Shown here: piece by piece, positions 51,202 to 58,830 of the stretch | Numbering within the stretch: position 1 is the first letter of the stretch | Layout: each line of letters opens with the position of its first letter | NCBI RefSeq assembly: GCF_009758205.1 | Contig: NZ_WRXN01000020.1 | Location: 1-64,000, forward strand | From: Chitinophaga tropicalis | Lineage (GTDB): Bacteria; Bacteroidota; Bacteroidia; Chitinophagales; Chitinophagaceae | DNA length: 64,000 nt | Reading direction: 5' to 3' | Notes under the pieces: model-generated | Seen by the model: the letters and a program-made list of their open reading frames with translations, nothing else | The model's database searches: none | What the model was told of the DNA's origin: nothing | Position numbers and translations under genes: made by a program

Positions 51202-51771
51202 ATGAAAAAACTCACAATCATCGCGTCCTTAATGGCCCTTTCAGCAACAACTTTTGCTCAAACATGGTCTGTAGACAAAGCTCACTCAAAGATCGGATAT
51301 AGCGTAGTGCACATGGGTCTTTCTGACAGCGAAGGTAACTTCAAAGCTTTCGAAGGTAAGATCACTGCTTCAAAAGCTGATTTCTCTGACGCGGTTTTTG
51401 AAATATCTGCTGACGTGAACAGTCTGAACACTGAGAACGAAATGCGTGATAAACATCTGAAAAGCCCTGATTTCTTCAATGCTGAGAAATTCCCTTCTAT
51501 CACCTTCAAGAGCTCTTCTTTCAAGAAAGTAAGCGGTAAGAACTACAAAGTTTCCGGCGACCTGACCCTGCATGGTGTTACCAAGCCAGTTACTTTCAAC
51601 GTTGTTTTCAATGGTACTGCTACTAACCCAATGAGCAAAAAAGAAACTGCTGGTTTCTCTTTCTCTGGTACTATCAAACGTAAGGACTTCGGTATCGGTG
51701 CTGAAATGCCTGCTACTATGCTGGGTGAAGATGTTACCCTGAGAGCTAGCGGTGAATTTACTAAAGACTAA
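51202..51771 (+). CDS. YceI family periplasmic lipid-binding protein
   Basis: A 189-residue YceI protein with a signal peptide (MKKLTIIASLMALSATTFA). The mature lipocalin-like barrel contains WSVDKAHSKIGYSVVHMGLS, FEISADVNSLNTENEMRDKHLKSPDFFNAEKFPSITF and LTLHGVTKPVTFNVVFNG. YceI proteins bind polyisoprenoids or similar lipids. Codon use is strongly biased to A/T-ending, highly expressed-type codons compared with neighbours. A MarR-type palindrome lies upstream; a second yceI follows after 14 nt. Confidence 0.92.
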   Translation: MKKLTIIASLMALSATTFAQTWSVDKAHSKIGYSVVHMGLSDSEGNFKAFEGKITASKADFSDAVFEISADVNSLNTENEMRDKHLKSPDFFNAEKFPSITFKSSSFKKVSGKNYKVSGDLTLHGVTKPVTFNVVFNGTATNPMSKKETAGFSFSGTIKRKDFGIGAEMPATMLGEDVTLRASGEFTKD

Positions 51772-51785
51772 GTTTTATCCGGGCA

Positions 51786-52319
51786 ATGAAAAAATTAGTA
51801 ATATTTTCAACAACACTGCTGCTCACGGCAGCAGTGTTTGCCTTCGCCGTTGTGGCGCCGGCATGGAATATCGGCAAATATAATATCGCTTTCTCCAGCA
51901 CTGCTGTAGGCGGTATTTTCAGGACTTTCAAAGGCTCTATCAGCTTTGATGAGCAGAACCTGGCCGCATCCAACTTCAGTGTAACCATAGATGTTGCTTC
52001 TATCAACACAGGTAACGCATTACAGAATAAACACGCCAAAAGCGACGAGTGGTTTGACGCTGCCAAATTCCCGCAGATCAAGTACACTTCTAAAAAGATC
52101 GTAAAAGCAGGTGCTGGCTATCAGGTGACCGGCGATCTGGAGATCCATGGTGTTAAGAAGGAATTCACTATTCCTTTTACATTCAAACGCGCAGGCAACA
52201 CTGCTACATTTAACGGCACATTTGACGTGAACCGCAACGATTACCATATCGGTAAACCAGGCGGAGACGTACCTGATGTTATTAAGGTAACAGTAGCTGT
52301 ACCTGTAACCAAGGCATAA
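51786..52319 (+). CDS. Second YceI family protein
   Basis: A 177-residue YceI protein with a signal peptide (hydrophobic core VIFSTTLLLTAAVFAFAVVA). Residues about 25-175 carry WNIGKYNIAFSSTAVGGIFRTFKGSISFDE, IDVASINTGNALQNKHAKSDEWFDAAKFPQI and DLEIHGVKKEFTIPFTF. It is clearly related to the preceding gene but divergent, implying an old tandem duplication. It is in the same operon. Confidence 0.9.
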   Translation: MKKLVIFSTTLLLTAAVFAFAVVAPAWNIGKYNIAFSSTAVGGIFRTFKGSISFDEQNLAASNFSVTIDVASINTGNALQNKHAKSDEWFDAAKFPQIKYTSKKIVKAGAGYQVTGDLEIHGVKKEFTIPFTFKRAGNTATFNGTFDVNRNDYHIGKPGGDVPDVIKVTVAVPVTKA

Positions 52320-52335
52320 TTAATAAACTATTTAT

Positions 52336-52731
52336 ATGCTGAAGAAATTATTGATACTCGGCGTTGTTTCCGGCGTACTGGCCGGCCTGGCAGGTTATAT
52401 CTATCAGAAAGTGTATGTGGAGATCCTGGGGGAAGGGTTCCTGAATATAGTGAAGCCTGTTAACATTTTTGCCGCTTCTCTGATCGGTACAATAGTAGCA
52501 GCCTTTGGTTACTTTTTACTCAGCAAAGTGCTGAAAGGATATACAGAGATCGTTTTTAACCTTCTCTTTTCAATTATCACTTTTGCAACTCTCATAGGCC
52601 CTATCAGTTTCCAGATGCCAGCAGATGAGCTGGCCCCACCTGAACTGTTTCCCGGCTTAGCTATTCCAATGCACTTTTTCCCTGCACTGGCATGGTATAC
52701 ATTAAAACCTTTATTTGCCAAATCGGTATAA
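52336..52731 (+). CDS. Small inner-membrane protein of unknown function
   Basis: A 131-residue protein with four hydrophobic helices (about residues 3-24, 43-64, 75-95, 108-122). It has no recognised motif. It lies 16 nt after the second yceI gene and before a terminator, so it is the third gene of the predicted MarR-controlled operon and may act with the YceI lipid-binding proteins. Confidence 0.72.
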   Translation: MLKKLLILGVVSGVLAGLAGYIYQKVYVEILGEGFLNIVKPVNIFAASLIGTIVAAFGYFLLSKVLKGYTEIVFNLLFSIITFATLIGPISFQMPADELAPPELFPGLAIPMHFFPALAWYTLKPLFAKSV

Positions 52732-52737
52732 TAAAAG

Positions 52738-52768
52738 AACAGGGGTATGAAAACCTCTATCCCCTGTT
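52738..52768. terminator. Terminator of the yceI operon
   Basis: AACAGGGG and CCCCTGTT pair over a 15-nt loop, followed by TTCTCTTTT, between convergent genes. Confidence 0.65.
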
Positions 52769-52784
52769 TTCTCTTTTCCCATCT

Positions 52785-53042
52785 TTATTGCACCTGAAAG
52801 ATCAGTTTTGATACCTGGTCTGATCCCAGACGAAGATGAGATATTTCTTCTCCCACTTTCTCCTCGATCTGTTTACGACCGAATACATTATAGGGAAAAC
52901 GTAACCATATTTTAAACTTGATAGCTGGCTCTTCATTTTCCAGGCGATAACCAAACCGGATCTCCTTGACTTTATTTTTTCCCACAACTTCGATAAGGTG
53001 TTGTACAACATCTGTTGGATGTTCCAAAGTAATGTACTGCAT
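52785..53042 (-). CDS. Hypothetical protein (85 residues)
   Basis: An 85-residue soluble protein with an alternating charged/hydrophobic pattern (MQYITLEHPTDVVQHLIEVV, KVKEIRFGYRLENEEPAIKF). It has a proper ATG and good coding composition and fills the gap between two terminators. No family is recognised. Confidence 0.6.
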   Translation of the reverse strand: MQYITLEHPTDVVQHLIEVVGKNKVKEIRFGYRLENEEPAIKFKIWLRFPYNVFGRKQIEEKVGEEISHLRLGSDQVSKLIFQVQ

Positions 53043-53156
53043 AATGGCTTTTATTAGGTTTTTTCTCTAAAGTTTCTGACTCGCTCACAGGGAGGGAATA
53101 ACGGACGGATATGGATCTAGTAAGTCTGAATAAAACCGGATATCTTTACGGGGCCA

Positions 53157-54491
53157 ATGAAACTATACCTGTTCTCTCCTGTTGAACCTATATACAAGGA
53201 GGAGTTTTACAAACATATCAGGCCACAAAATCTGAAAGTCACGGCTTACATGGCATTTATTGTCCTGCTAATTGTGATTGCAATACGTGTTGCGTCATGG
53301 TTCATACCCTACCAGGCAATGTTACCCCCTTTTCAATTCAGGGAATACAAACTGATTAATAATAGCATGATAGGAGGATCCTTTCTTTTTACGGTATTAC
53401 TCTATATAGTCCGGAAAAAAGCATCTCCTTTGCTGCAAAATCAATACCATTTTATTTGCCTGTTGTATGCCCTGTTCTTTATAGGCAGCTGTATGGCGCT
53501 CACTTTTGTAGCACAGCATAATCCTGCCAATACCATGACCATGCTACTCATCGGCACGCTGGGCATAGCTGTATTGCTTGTTTTTTCGCTGGGTCAGCTG
53601 TTGCTTATAAGCGGGATATCCATCACTGTTTTTTTGCTTTTCTTTCACATTTTCCAGGTAGATCCGGAAACACGTTCACTCAATTATATATCTTTCTGGC
53701 TAATCATCACCGCATTTCTGTTCGTTTCCCGGTTACTGTATTCCTATCACGCCAATTATTTTATTAAGATCAGGACCATCGGGGATAAAAACAGGGAAAT
53801 AGCGCAGGCTAACCTTCTGAAGACAGAAATACTGGGGATTGTGGCCCACGATCTGCGGAATCCGATCTCCGGTATACGCACCATTATTCATCTGATGGAG
53901 GAATATCCCTATACAAAAGAACAGGAGGACAAATACCTTACCTGGATCAGGGATGCCTGCCATACTGCCGACCATATCATTGAGGAATTACTGGCTGCTG
54001 CAAAGCGCAGGGAACCGGATAAACTGCAGACAGATTATGTTTCGCTGAACGCGTGGCTGGAAACAGTACGGGCCAGCTGGATAAAACAAAATGGCTTTGG
54101 CAGGAATGTTATGCTGGAACTTCCCCAACAGGAACTGAAAGCGCATATCCATACCAGTAAACTGCAGCGGGTGGTAGACAACCTGCTTCATAATGCGGTG
54201 AAATTCACACCGGCAGACGGACGCATTACCCTTGGCCTGCATACTCACCGGGGTGGTATACGTATATTCGTATCAGATACCGGTATTGGTATTCCCCAGG
54301 ATATGCAACCAGCTCTCTTTGACAGGTTCACGCCTTCCGGCCGGCCAGGACTGAACGAGGAACCATCCAACGGATTGGGATTACATATCTGTAAACAACT
54401 GGTGGAGGAACATGGGGGAAGCATTTTTGTGGAATCCCGGGAAAATAAGGGAGCCGTCTTTAACATAGATCTCCCTTATACCCTGTTGTAA
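53157..54491 (+). CDS. Membrane sensor histidine kinase
   Basis: A 444-residue kinase. Six hydrophobic helices occupy residues about 28-195, followed by HisKA with H231 (GIVAHDLRNPISGIRTIIHLM) and an HATPase domain (LHNAVKFTPADGRITLG; SDTGIGIPQDM; SNGLGLHICKQLVEEHGG). It has no periplasmic sensor domain, so it may sense a membrane or cytoplasmic signal. No response regulator is adjacent, so it is an orphan. A near-consensus -7 box TATCTTTA lies 9 nt before the ATG. Confidence 0.9.
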   Translation: MKLYLFSPVEPIYKEEFYKHIRPQNLKVTAYMAFIVLLIVIAIRVASWFIPYQAMLPPFQFREYKLINNSMIGGSFLFTVLLYIVRKKASPLLQNQYHFICLLYALFFIGSCMALTFVAQHNPANTMTMLLIGTLGIAVLLVFSLGQLLLISGISITVFLLFFHIFQVDPETRSLNYISFWLIITAFLFVSRLLYSYHANYFIKIRTIGDKNREIAQANLLKTEILGIVAHDLRNPISGIRTIIHLMEEYPYTKEQEDKYLTWIRDACHTADHIIEELLAAAKRREPDKLQTDYVSLNAWLETVRASWIKQNGFGRNVMLELPQQELKAHIHTSKLQRVVDNLLHNAVKFTPADGRITLGLHTHRGGIRIFVSDTGIGIPQDMQPALFDRFTPSGRPGLNEEPSNGLGLHICKQLVEEHGGSIFVESRENKGAVFNIDLPYTLL

Positions 54492-54715
54492 GCTCATTTG
54501 CCGGAGTCAACAATCCCCAATAAATAGTTGCTCATGTCAAATAACATACCTGTACCTATCCTGTAAGGTTAGGTAACCCGGTTATTATAAATAAGGCTAA
54601 GGAAAGCTAACAGATAGATCGCTGTAGTGGGCTTATCTGTACTACAGTAACTCTCAACAATAAAAAGTGAGACCAGCGTGACAGTGTGACTATGAAACTG
54701 AGAACAACTTTTTTA

Positions 54716-54979
54716 TCATGGATAAGATGTAGCGCTGTTTCCACGGTCCCCTATATGCACCACTTCCATAATACGGGTAGCAATTGCGTTAACCAGTTGT
54801 GGGTCAGCTGCATAATCCGGGTTGGGCTGCAGAAAACCATTTCCCTGCAGTAAGTAGTCAATTGAATGCTCTTCGTCCAGTACTGCTTTATAGTGCTCTA
54901 TACCCCTGGATTCATGAGGTTGTACTACTACAACATAGTTGTCGCCCTTCAGATCAAAGTCTAGTGTGAAATCTTTCAT
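54716..54979 (-). CDS. Hypothetical protein (87 residues)
   Basis: An 87-residue acidic soluble protein (MKDFTLDFDLKGDNYVVVVQPHESRG; VHIGDRGNSATSYP). Start codon, composition and independent position favour a real gene. Function and family are not recognised. Confidence 0.55.
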   Translation of the reverse strand: MKDFTLDFDLKGDNYVVVVQPHESRGIEHYKAVLDEEHSIDYLLQGNGFLQPNPDYAADPQLVNAIATRIMEVVHIGDRGNSATSYP

Positions 54980-55053
54980 ATGGCATTATAATTTAGGTAG
55001 AACAGTTGTATATCTAAATATAACAAAATTAAGGCCATGTGGTTGCAAAAATT

Positions 55054-55611
55054 TTAGTCTTCTCTGGCTCCTTTCTCTCCTGTAAACCAGTGTTCTTTCT
55101 GTTTGAAAAGCACGTTGAAAGTGGTCAGCGATCCATATATGCGGGTAATATATTGCTGCATATTGATCTTATCCTCATCGCTCAGCAGTTTATGGCTGTT
55201 TATCTGCTGTTCCAGAACGCGGAGGCGGTCTCTCACCATTACTATTTTATGAAAGAAAACTTCGATGGGAATTTCTTTGGGTTTTAATCCCGGGTCTTTA
55301 GGCTGCAGCAGCATGTTGCCTCCCTCCCAGCGGTCGCCCAAAGGCACCACTTCGCTCATATCTCCCCAGAGACGCAGTATTTTAAGCAGGGATGTTTCAA
55401 CAGCAGAAACTGTTTCTACTTCTATTGTTTTATTCTCTGCATGCAGGATCTCGAACAACGGATCAGTTTTGTCTATCTCCAGAATGCCCTGGTCCATAAA
55501 TGTGACCACATATTGCGCATATTTTACGCCGATGATCACACCCGGGCCATAACGGGCATGTTGTACCCTGGAGCCTTTTCCTGCCGTTAATTCCTGTATT
55601 AGTTCGTCCAT
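55054..55611 (-). CDS. Protein with CarD/UvrD-type Tudor-like N-terminus
   Basis: A 185-residue protein. Residues about 12-45 (KGSRVQHARYGPGVIIGVKYAQYVVTFMDQGILEID) form the short beta-domain seen in CarD and UvrD C-termini that contacts RNA polymerase. The remainder is predicted helical (VFFHKIVMVRDRLRVLEQQINSHKLLSDEDK). This combination is a known but uncharacterised Bacteroidota family in my recollection. A transcription-linked role is inferred only from the N-terminal fold. Confidence 0.7.
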   Translation of the reverse strand: MDELIQELTAGKGSRVQHARYGPGVIIGVKYAQYVVTFMDQGILEIDKTDPLFEILHAENKTIEVETVSAVETSLLKILRLWGDMSEVVPLGDRWEGGNMLLQPKDPGLKPKEIPIEVFFHKIVMVRDRLRVLEQQINSHKLLSDEDKINMQQYITRIYGSLTTFNVLFKQKEHWFTGEKGARED

Positions 55612-55710
55612 GAGGTGTAGATTTAAGCAGCCAATTTAAACAACTTATTGAAAAAGCGCAACTTATGAAATTTAATTTTTCAGTCCGCCGCCTGCTGAAA
55701 AAAACCTCTG

Positions 55711-56727
55711 CTAATCAAGATGCACCATGGCCTTGATCACTCCGTTAGCGGGGTCCAGCCAGCTGTCAAATTCCCTTTTCACCTCATCAAATCCTACCCT
55801 GTGGGTAATATAAGTAGTAGGATCTACCTTCCCTGTCTTCATGCAGTTCACTACATGTTCGAAGTCTTCCCGTGTAGCATTCCTGCTGCTCATCAGGGTT
55901 GCTTCACGTTTGTGAAATTCCGGATGACTTACACATATCTCACCTTTCTGTAATCCTACCAGCACATAACGTGCCCCATGCGCCATATACATGAAGCCAT
56001 TATTAATGGCCTGCCGGCTGCCGGTGGCATCTATAACGACAGTGGGCATATCGTTGCCGGTGATCTTCATCAGTGCAGCCGTTACATCTTCCGTACCTGC
56101 GTTGACGGTATGAGCCACTTTCAGCTTGTCTTTACAGAAATCAAGGCGTCCCTGGTTAATATCCATTGCTATTACCTGTGCTCCTGCTATCCGTGCAAAT
56201 TCCATGATGCCGAGGCCAATAGGTCCGGCGCCTATTACCAGTACAAACTCTCCCGGCATTACTCCTGCCCTGCGTACTCCATGCGCACCGATGGCCAGCG
56301 GTTCAACCAATGCCAGTGCATCCATTCCCAGTCCGTCGCCATGAACGAGCGATCCTGAAGGCACGGACAGGTATTCTGCCATGCCGCCGTCAATATGTAC
56401 GCCACATACCCTGATATTTGTACAGCAATTAGGTTTGCCTGAGCGACAGGCAATACAGGTGCCACAATTAAAATAAGGGATAAAAGTTACGGCCTCTCCT
56501 ATTGTAAATCCCGGTGCATTATCAGCAGATACCAGTTCTCCCGCCAGCTCATGTCCCAGGATGCGGGGATAGGAAAAATAGGGCTGCGTGCCTTCAAACG
56601 CATGCAGGTCAGTACCACATATTCCGATACGCCTGATCCTGATAATGGCATGGTCCTTTGCTGTTGCAGGCATCTCTTTCTCTCCATAATCAAAATTACC
56701 GGGCGTAGTACAGGTTAATATTTTCAT
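55711..56727 (-). CDS. Zinc-dependent alcohol dehydrogenase (MDR), L-galactonate/sorbitol-type
   Basis: A 338-residue MDR. Catalytic zinc ligands are in GICGTDLHAFEG and LGHELAGELV; the structural zinc cysteines are CGTCIACRSGKPNCC (about residues 90-104). The Rossmann segment is VIGAGPIGLGIMEFARIAGA. It oxidises a sugar alcohol or aldonate with NAD. The assignment to the L-galactonate oxidoreductase (YjjN) subgroup is tentative. The start MKILTCTTPGNFDYGEKEMP is preferred over a hydrophobic in-frame extension to 56811 that would read through a terminator. Confidence 0.88.
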   Translation of the reverse strand: MKILTCTTPGNFDYGEKEMPATAKDHAIIRIRRIGICGTDLHAFEGTQPYFSYPRILGHELAGELVSADNAPGFTIGEAVTFIPYFNCGTCIACRSGKPNCCTNIRVCGVHIDGGMAEYLSVPSGSLVHGDGLGMDALALVEPLAIGAHGVRRAGVMPGEFVLVIGAGPIGLGIMEFARIAGAQVIAMDINQGRLDFCKDKLKVAHTVNAGTEDVTAALMKITGNDMPTVVIDATGSRQAINNGFMYMAHGARYVLVGLQKGEICVSHPEFHKREATLMSSRNATREDFEHVVNCMKTGKVDPTTYITHRVGFDEVKREFDSWLDPANGVIKAMVHLD

Positions 56728-56757
56728 AGCTGTGAAATTGTAAAGCGCTAAAAATAG

Positions 56758-56794
56758 TAAAAAAAAGACCGCCCTGCTAAAAAACAGGACGGTC
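56758..56794 (-). terminator. Strong minus-strand terminator upstream of the alcohol dehydrogenase gene
   Basis: GACCGTCCTG and CAGGGCGGTC (minus strand) pair with one mismatch and are followed by eight T. It lies before the dehydrogenase start, in a region with no annotated upstream minus gene. Confidence 0.7.
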
Positions 56795-56982
56795 CCACAT
56801 GCAAAAACCAATGTCCATTATTCCTTTGTTATTTTTATAACTGGAATAATGGCGCTTTACCGTCAATTTTTATGCCCTTTTTCCTCTTTCCTGCTCATCT
56901 GTAGGGTGGCGGGTCAATGTAAGAGCTGTGTTAAAAAACAGATTCACTGATATTGATCATTGTTTATTGTCCGGATTAGGGA

Positions 56983-56990
56983 TATTTTTG
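56983..56990 (+). promoter_or_regulatory. -7 box TATTTTTG of the desaturase gene
   Basis: An exact match ending 4 nt before the ATG at 56995. Confidence 0.6.
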
Positions 56991-56994
56991 CAAG

Positions 56995-57903
56995 ATGAAT
57001 TCTGAAAAACAACTTAGGAAGGGTCCCAACTGGTGGCGTCAGTTCGATTTTCTGGGGATGCATCTATTACCATTTCTGGCTTTTTTTACCCACGTAACAG
57101 CATTTGACTGGATTTTGTGTGCCTCGCTGTACGTAGTACGCATGTTCTTTGTAACTGGTGGCTATCACCGTTATTTCTCCCACCGTACGTTCAAAACGTC
57201 CCGGTTTTTCCAGTTTATACTGGCAGGTGGCGCACAGAGCAGCCTGCAGAAAGGTGTTTTATGGTGGGGTGCCAATCACCGTATCCATCATAAGCATAGT
57301 GATACTCCTGAAGATCCGCACTCAGCTAATATTTATGGGTTCTGGTATGCACACATGGGCTGGATCATGGGTCCTGAATACAAACCTACCCGCTATGACC
57401 TGGTAAAAGATTTCAAACAGCCTGAGTTGTTCTGGCTGAATAAATATCACTTTGTACCTGGATTAGTGTTGATGGTAGCCTGCTACTTTGTTGGTAACAA
57501 GGTGAATGGCGCCGGCTGGTTTGACTGGAGCGCCGGTCTCTCTACCCTGTGGATCGGTTTCTTCCTGAGTACCATCCTCCTGTATCATGGTACATTCACT
57601 ATCAATTCCCTCATGCACAAATGGGGTAAGCCCCGTTATGAAACAGGGGATTTTTCCAAGAACAGTCTTATCCTGGCCCTGGTTACACTGGGTGAAGGAT
57701 GGCATAATAACCACCACTACTACCAGAGTGCTACCCGTCAGGGTTTTTACTGGTGGGAAATTGATATTACCTATTATATTCTCCGGACACTTGGGTTTTT
57801 CGGAATTGTATGGGATATCAGAGGAGTGCCTGATAAAGTGAAGAACAGTAATAAGCTGGCTGATAAAAAAGTAGCTGCTCAGGCTATGGCGACTGCGGAA
57901 TAA
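56995..57903 (+). CDS. Acyl-CoA/fatty acid desaturase
   Basis: A 302-residue membrane desaturase. The three histidine boxes are HRYFSH (58-63), HRIHH (95-99) and HNNHH (237-241), which bind the di-iron centre. Membrane helices are near residues 22-56 and 155-205. It is a delta-9 type acyl-CoA desaturase by family. It introduces double bonds into membrane fatty acids with oxygen. The ATG 4 nt past the -7 box suggests a leaderless mRNA. A terminator follows at 57933. Confidence 0.93.
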   Translation: MNSEKQLRKGPNWWRQFDFLGMHLLPFLAFFTHVTAFDWILCASLYVVRMFFVTGGYHRYFSHRTFKTSRFFQFILAGGAQSSLQKGVLWWGANHRIHHKHSDTPEDPHSANIYGFWYAHMGWIMGPEYKPTRYDLVKDFKQPELFWLNKYHFVPGLVLMVACYFVGNKVNGAGWFDWSAGLSTLWIGFFLSTILLYHGTFTINSLMHKWGKPRYETGDFSKNSLILALVTLGEGWHNNHHYYQSATRQGFYWWEIDITYYILRTLGFFGIVWDIRGVPDKVKNSNKLADKKVAAQAMATAE

Positions 57904-57932
57904 TGAATAATAAGATATTCAAATAGTTATAT

Positions 57933-57963
57933 AAAGCGTAGAGATGATCTCTACGCTTTTTTT
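57933..57963 (+). terminator. Terminator of the desaturase gene
   Basis: AAAGCGTAGAGAT and ATCTCTACGCTTT are complementary and are followed by seven T. Confidence 0.85.
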
Positions 57964-57966
57964 ATG

Positions 57967-58009
57967 CCGAAAAAATCGCTTTCACCTACGGTGAAAGCGA
58001 TTTTTTCGG
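57967..58009. repeat. Perfect 20-bp inverted repeat (REP-like family 1, copy C)
   Basis: Arms 57967-57986 and 57990-58009 are exact complements around TAC. The core CGCTTTCACC/GGTGAAAGCG relates it to copies at 11499 and 39833. It could form a cruciform or a very stable RNA hairpin. Confidence 0.75.
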
Positions 58010-58012
58010 GGG

Positions 58013-58079
58013 GATTTGCACTGCATGCAGCTTAGGGGATTTTTGCACAGCGTGTAGGTCATGTAGTTTTTGCACTGTG
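58013..58079. repeat. Degenerate direct repeat of about 27 bp
   Basis: Units beginning TTTGCAC recur about every 27 bp (near 58017, 58042 and 58069) with diverged interiors. About 2.4 copies are visible. It lies between the palindrome and the GntR operators. Confidence 0.35.
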
Positions 58080-58105
58080 CCAACTTTCTTTAAAAAAAGA
58101 CGATC

Positions 58106-58120
58106 AAACATCTGATGTTT
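58106..58120. promoter_or_regulatory. GntR operator 1, perfect palindrome AAACATC-T-GATGTTT
   Basis: A perfect 15-bp palindrome upstream of the -7 box (58134-58141). A half site AAACATC also occurs at 58126-58132. Confidence 0.6.
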
Positions 58121-58133
58121 AATGGAAACATCA

Positions 58134-58141
58134 TACCTTTG
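58134..58141 (+). promoter_or_regulatory. -7 box TACCTTTG of the GntR gene
   Basis: An exact TAnnTTTG match lying between the two operator palindromes, 22 nt before the ATG. Confidence 0.6.
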
Positions 58142-58144
58142 ACA

Positions 58145-58159
58145 AAACATCAGACGTTT
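58145..58159. promoter_or_regulatory. GntR operator 2, AAACATC-A-GACGTTT
   Basis: A near-perfect copy of operator 1 with one changed arm base, between the -7 box and the start codon. The palindrome centres are 39 bp apart. Confidence 0.6.
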
Positions 58160-58163
58160 ACTT

Positions 58164-58820
58164 ATGGCAAAAGCAATAAAACTCGCTGATAAAGTCATCC
58201 TGGATCTCCAGAGGGATATTTCCCTGGGTAAATACAAAGTTGGCGACCTCATTCCCCCCGAACCGGTACTGATGGAACAGTTCGGCGTGGGGCGTTCCAC
58301 CATCCGGGAAGCCATTAAAACCCTTGCTAATGCAGGTATCCTGAAAGTACAACAGGGCGCAGGCACGTTTGTATGTGCGCCTGACGATAGCGGGGAAACA
58401 CTCAACCAGCGCTTACGCCGTGCCGCCCAACAGGAAGTGAACCAGGTACGCAGTCTGCTGGAAGTAGAGATAGCCCGGCTGGCAGCGGCGCATCGGGATG
58501 AAGAAGACCTACAGCTGATCAATACGGCCCTTGACGCAAGATGGGAAGCCTTACATACCGGCAGCTATGAAGCCTGTGCGGATGCAGACATCCGTTTCCA
58601 TCAGGCTATTGCACAAGCCTCACATAACAGCGTGCTGGCAGACCTTTACCAGACCTTCACCAGTGCTATCCGCGAATCTTTCGAAAACAGGGAACAACCC
58701 CATGTCCAGCAGTTCCTGCAAACGCATGAACTGCATGTACGCCTGTTACAAGCTATCCGTGAGCAACAGGTGGAGCAGGCGGCGGAAACGGTACGGGCTA
58801 TCCTGAAGAATAATTTTTAA
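58164..58820 (+). CDS. GntR family (FadR/FCD type) transcriptional regulator
   Basis: A 218-residue regulator. The winged helix spans residues about 8-75 (LGKYKVGDLIPPEPVLMEQFGVGRSTIREAIKTLANAGILKVQQGAGTFV in consecutive segments), and the FCD ligand domain about 85-215, with D/H metal residues in RFHQAIAQASHNSVL. It begins an operon with tauE/safE (10 nt gap) and a DUF1634 gene. The palindromes around its promoter support autoregulation and control of the exporter. The ligand is probably a small organic acid or sulfur compound, by inference. Confidence 0.92.
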   Translation: MAKAIKLADKVILDLQRDISLGKYKVGDLIPPEPVLMEQFGVGRSTIREAIKTLANAGILKVQQGAGTFVCAPDDSGETLNQRLRRAAQQEVNQVRSLLEVEIARLAAAHRDEEDLQLINTALDARWEALHTGSYEACADADIRFHQAIAQASHNSVLADLYQTFTSAIRESFENREQPHVQQFLQTHELHVRLLQAIREQQVEQAAETVRAILKNNF

Positions 58821-58830
58821 AACTTCTATC

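Noticed and set aside
58013..58079. CRISPR-like array from the 27-bp repeats
   Set aside because: Only about two and a half diverged units without unique spacers or cas genes; it is a degenerate direct repeat.
57986..58522. 178-codon minus frame opposite the GntR gene
   Set aside because: It is antisense to a well-supported gene and starts with Ser/Arg low complexity; the repeated LHAVQ in it reflects the DNA direct repeat.
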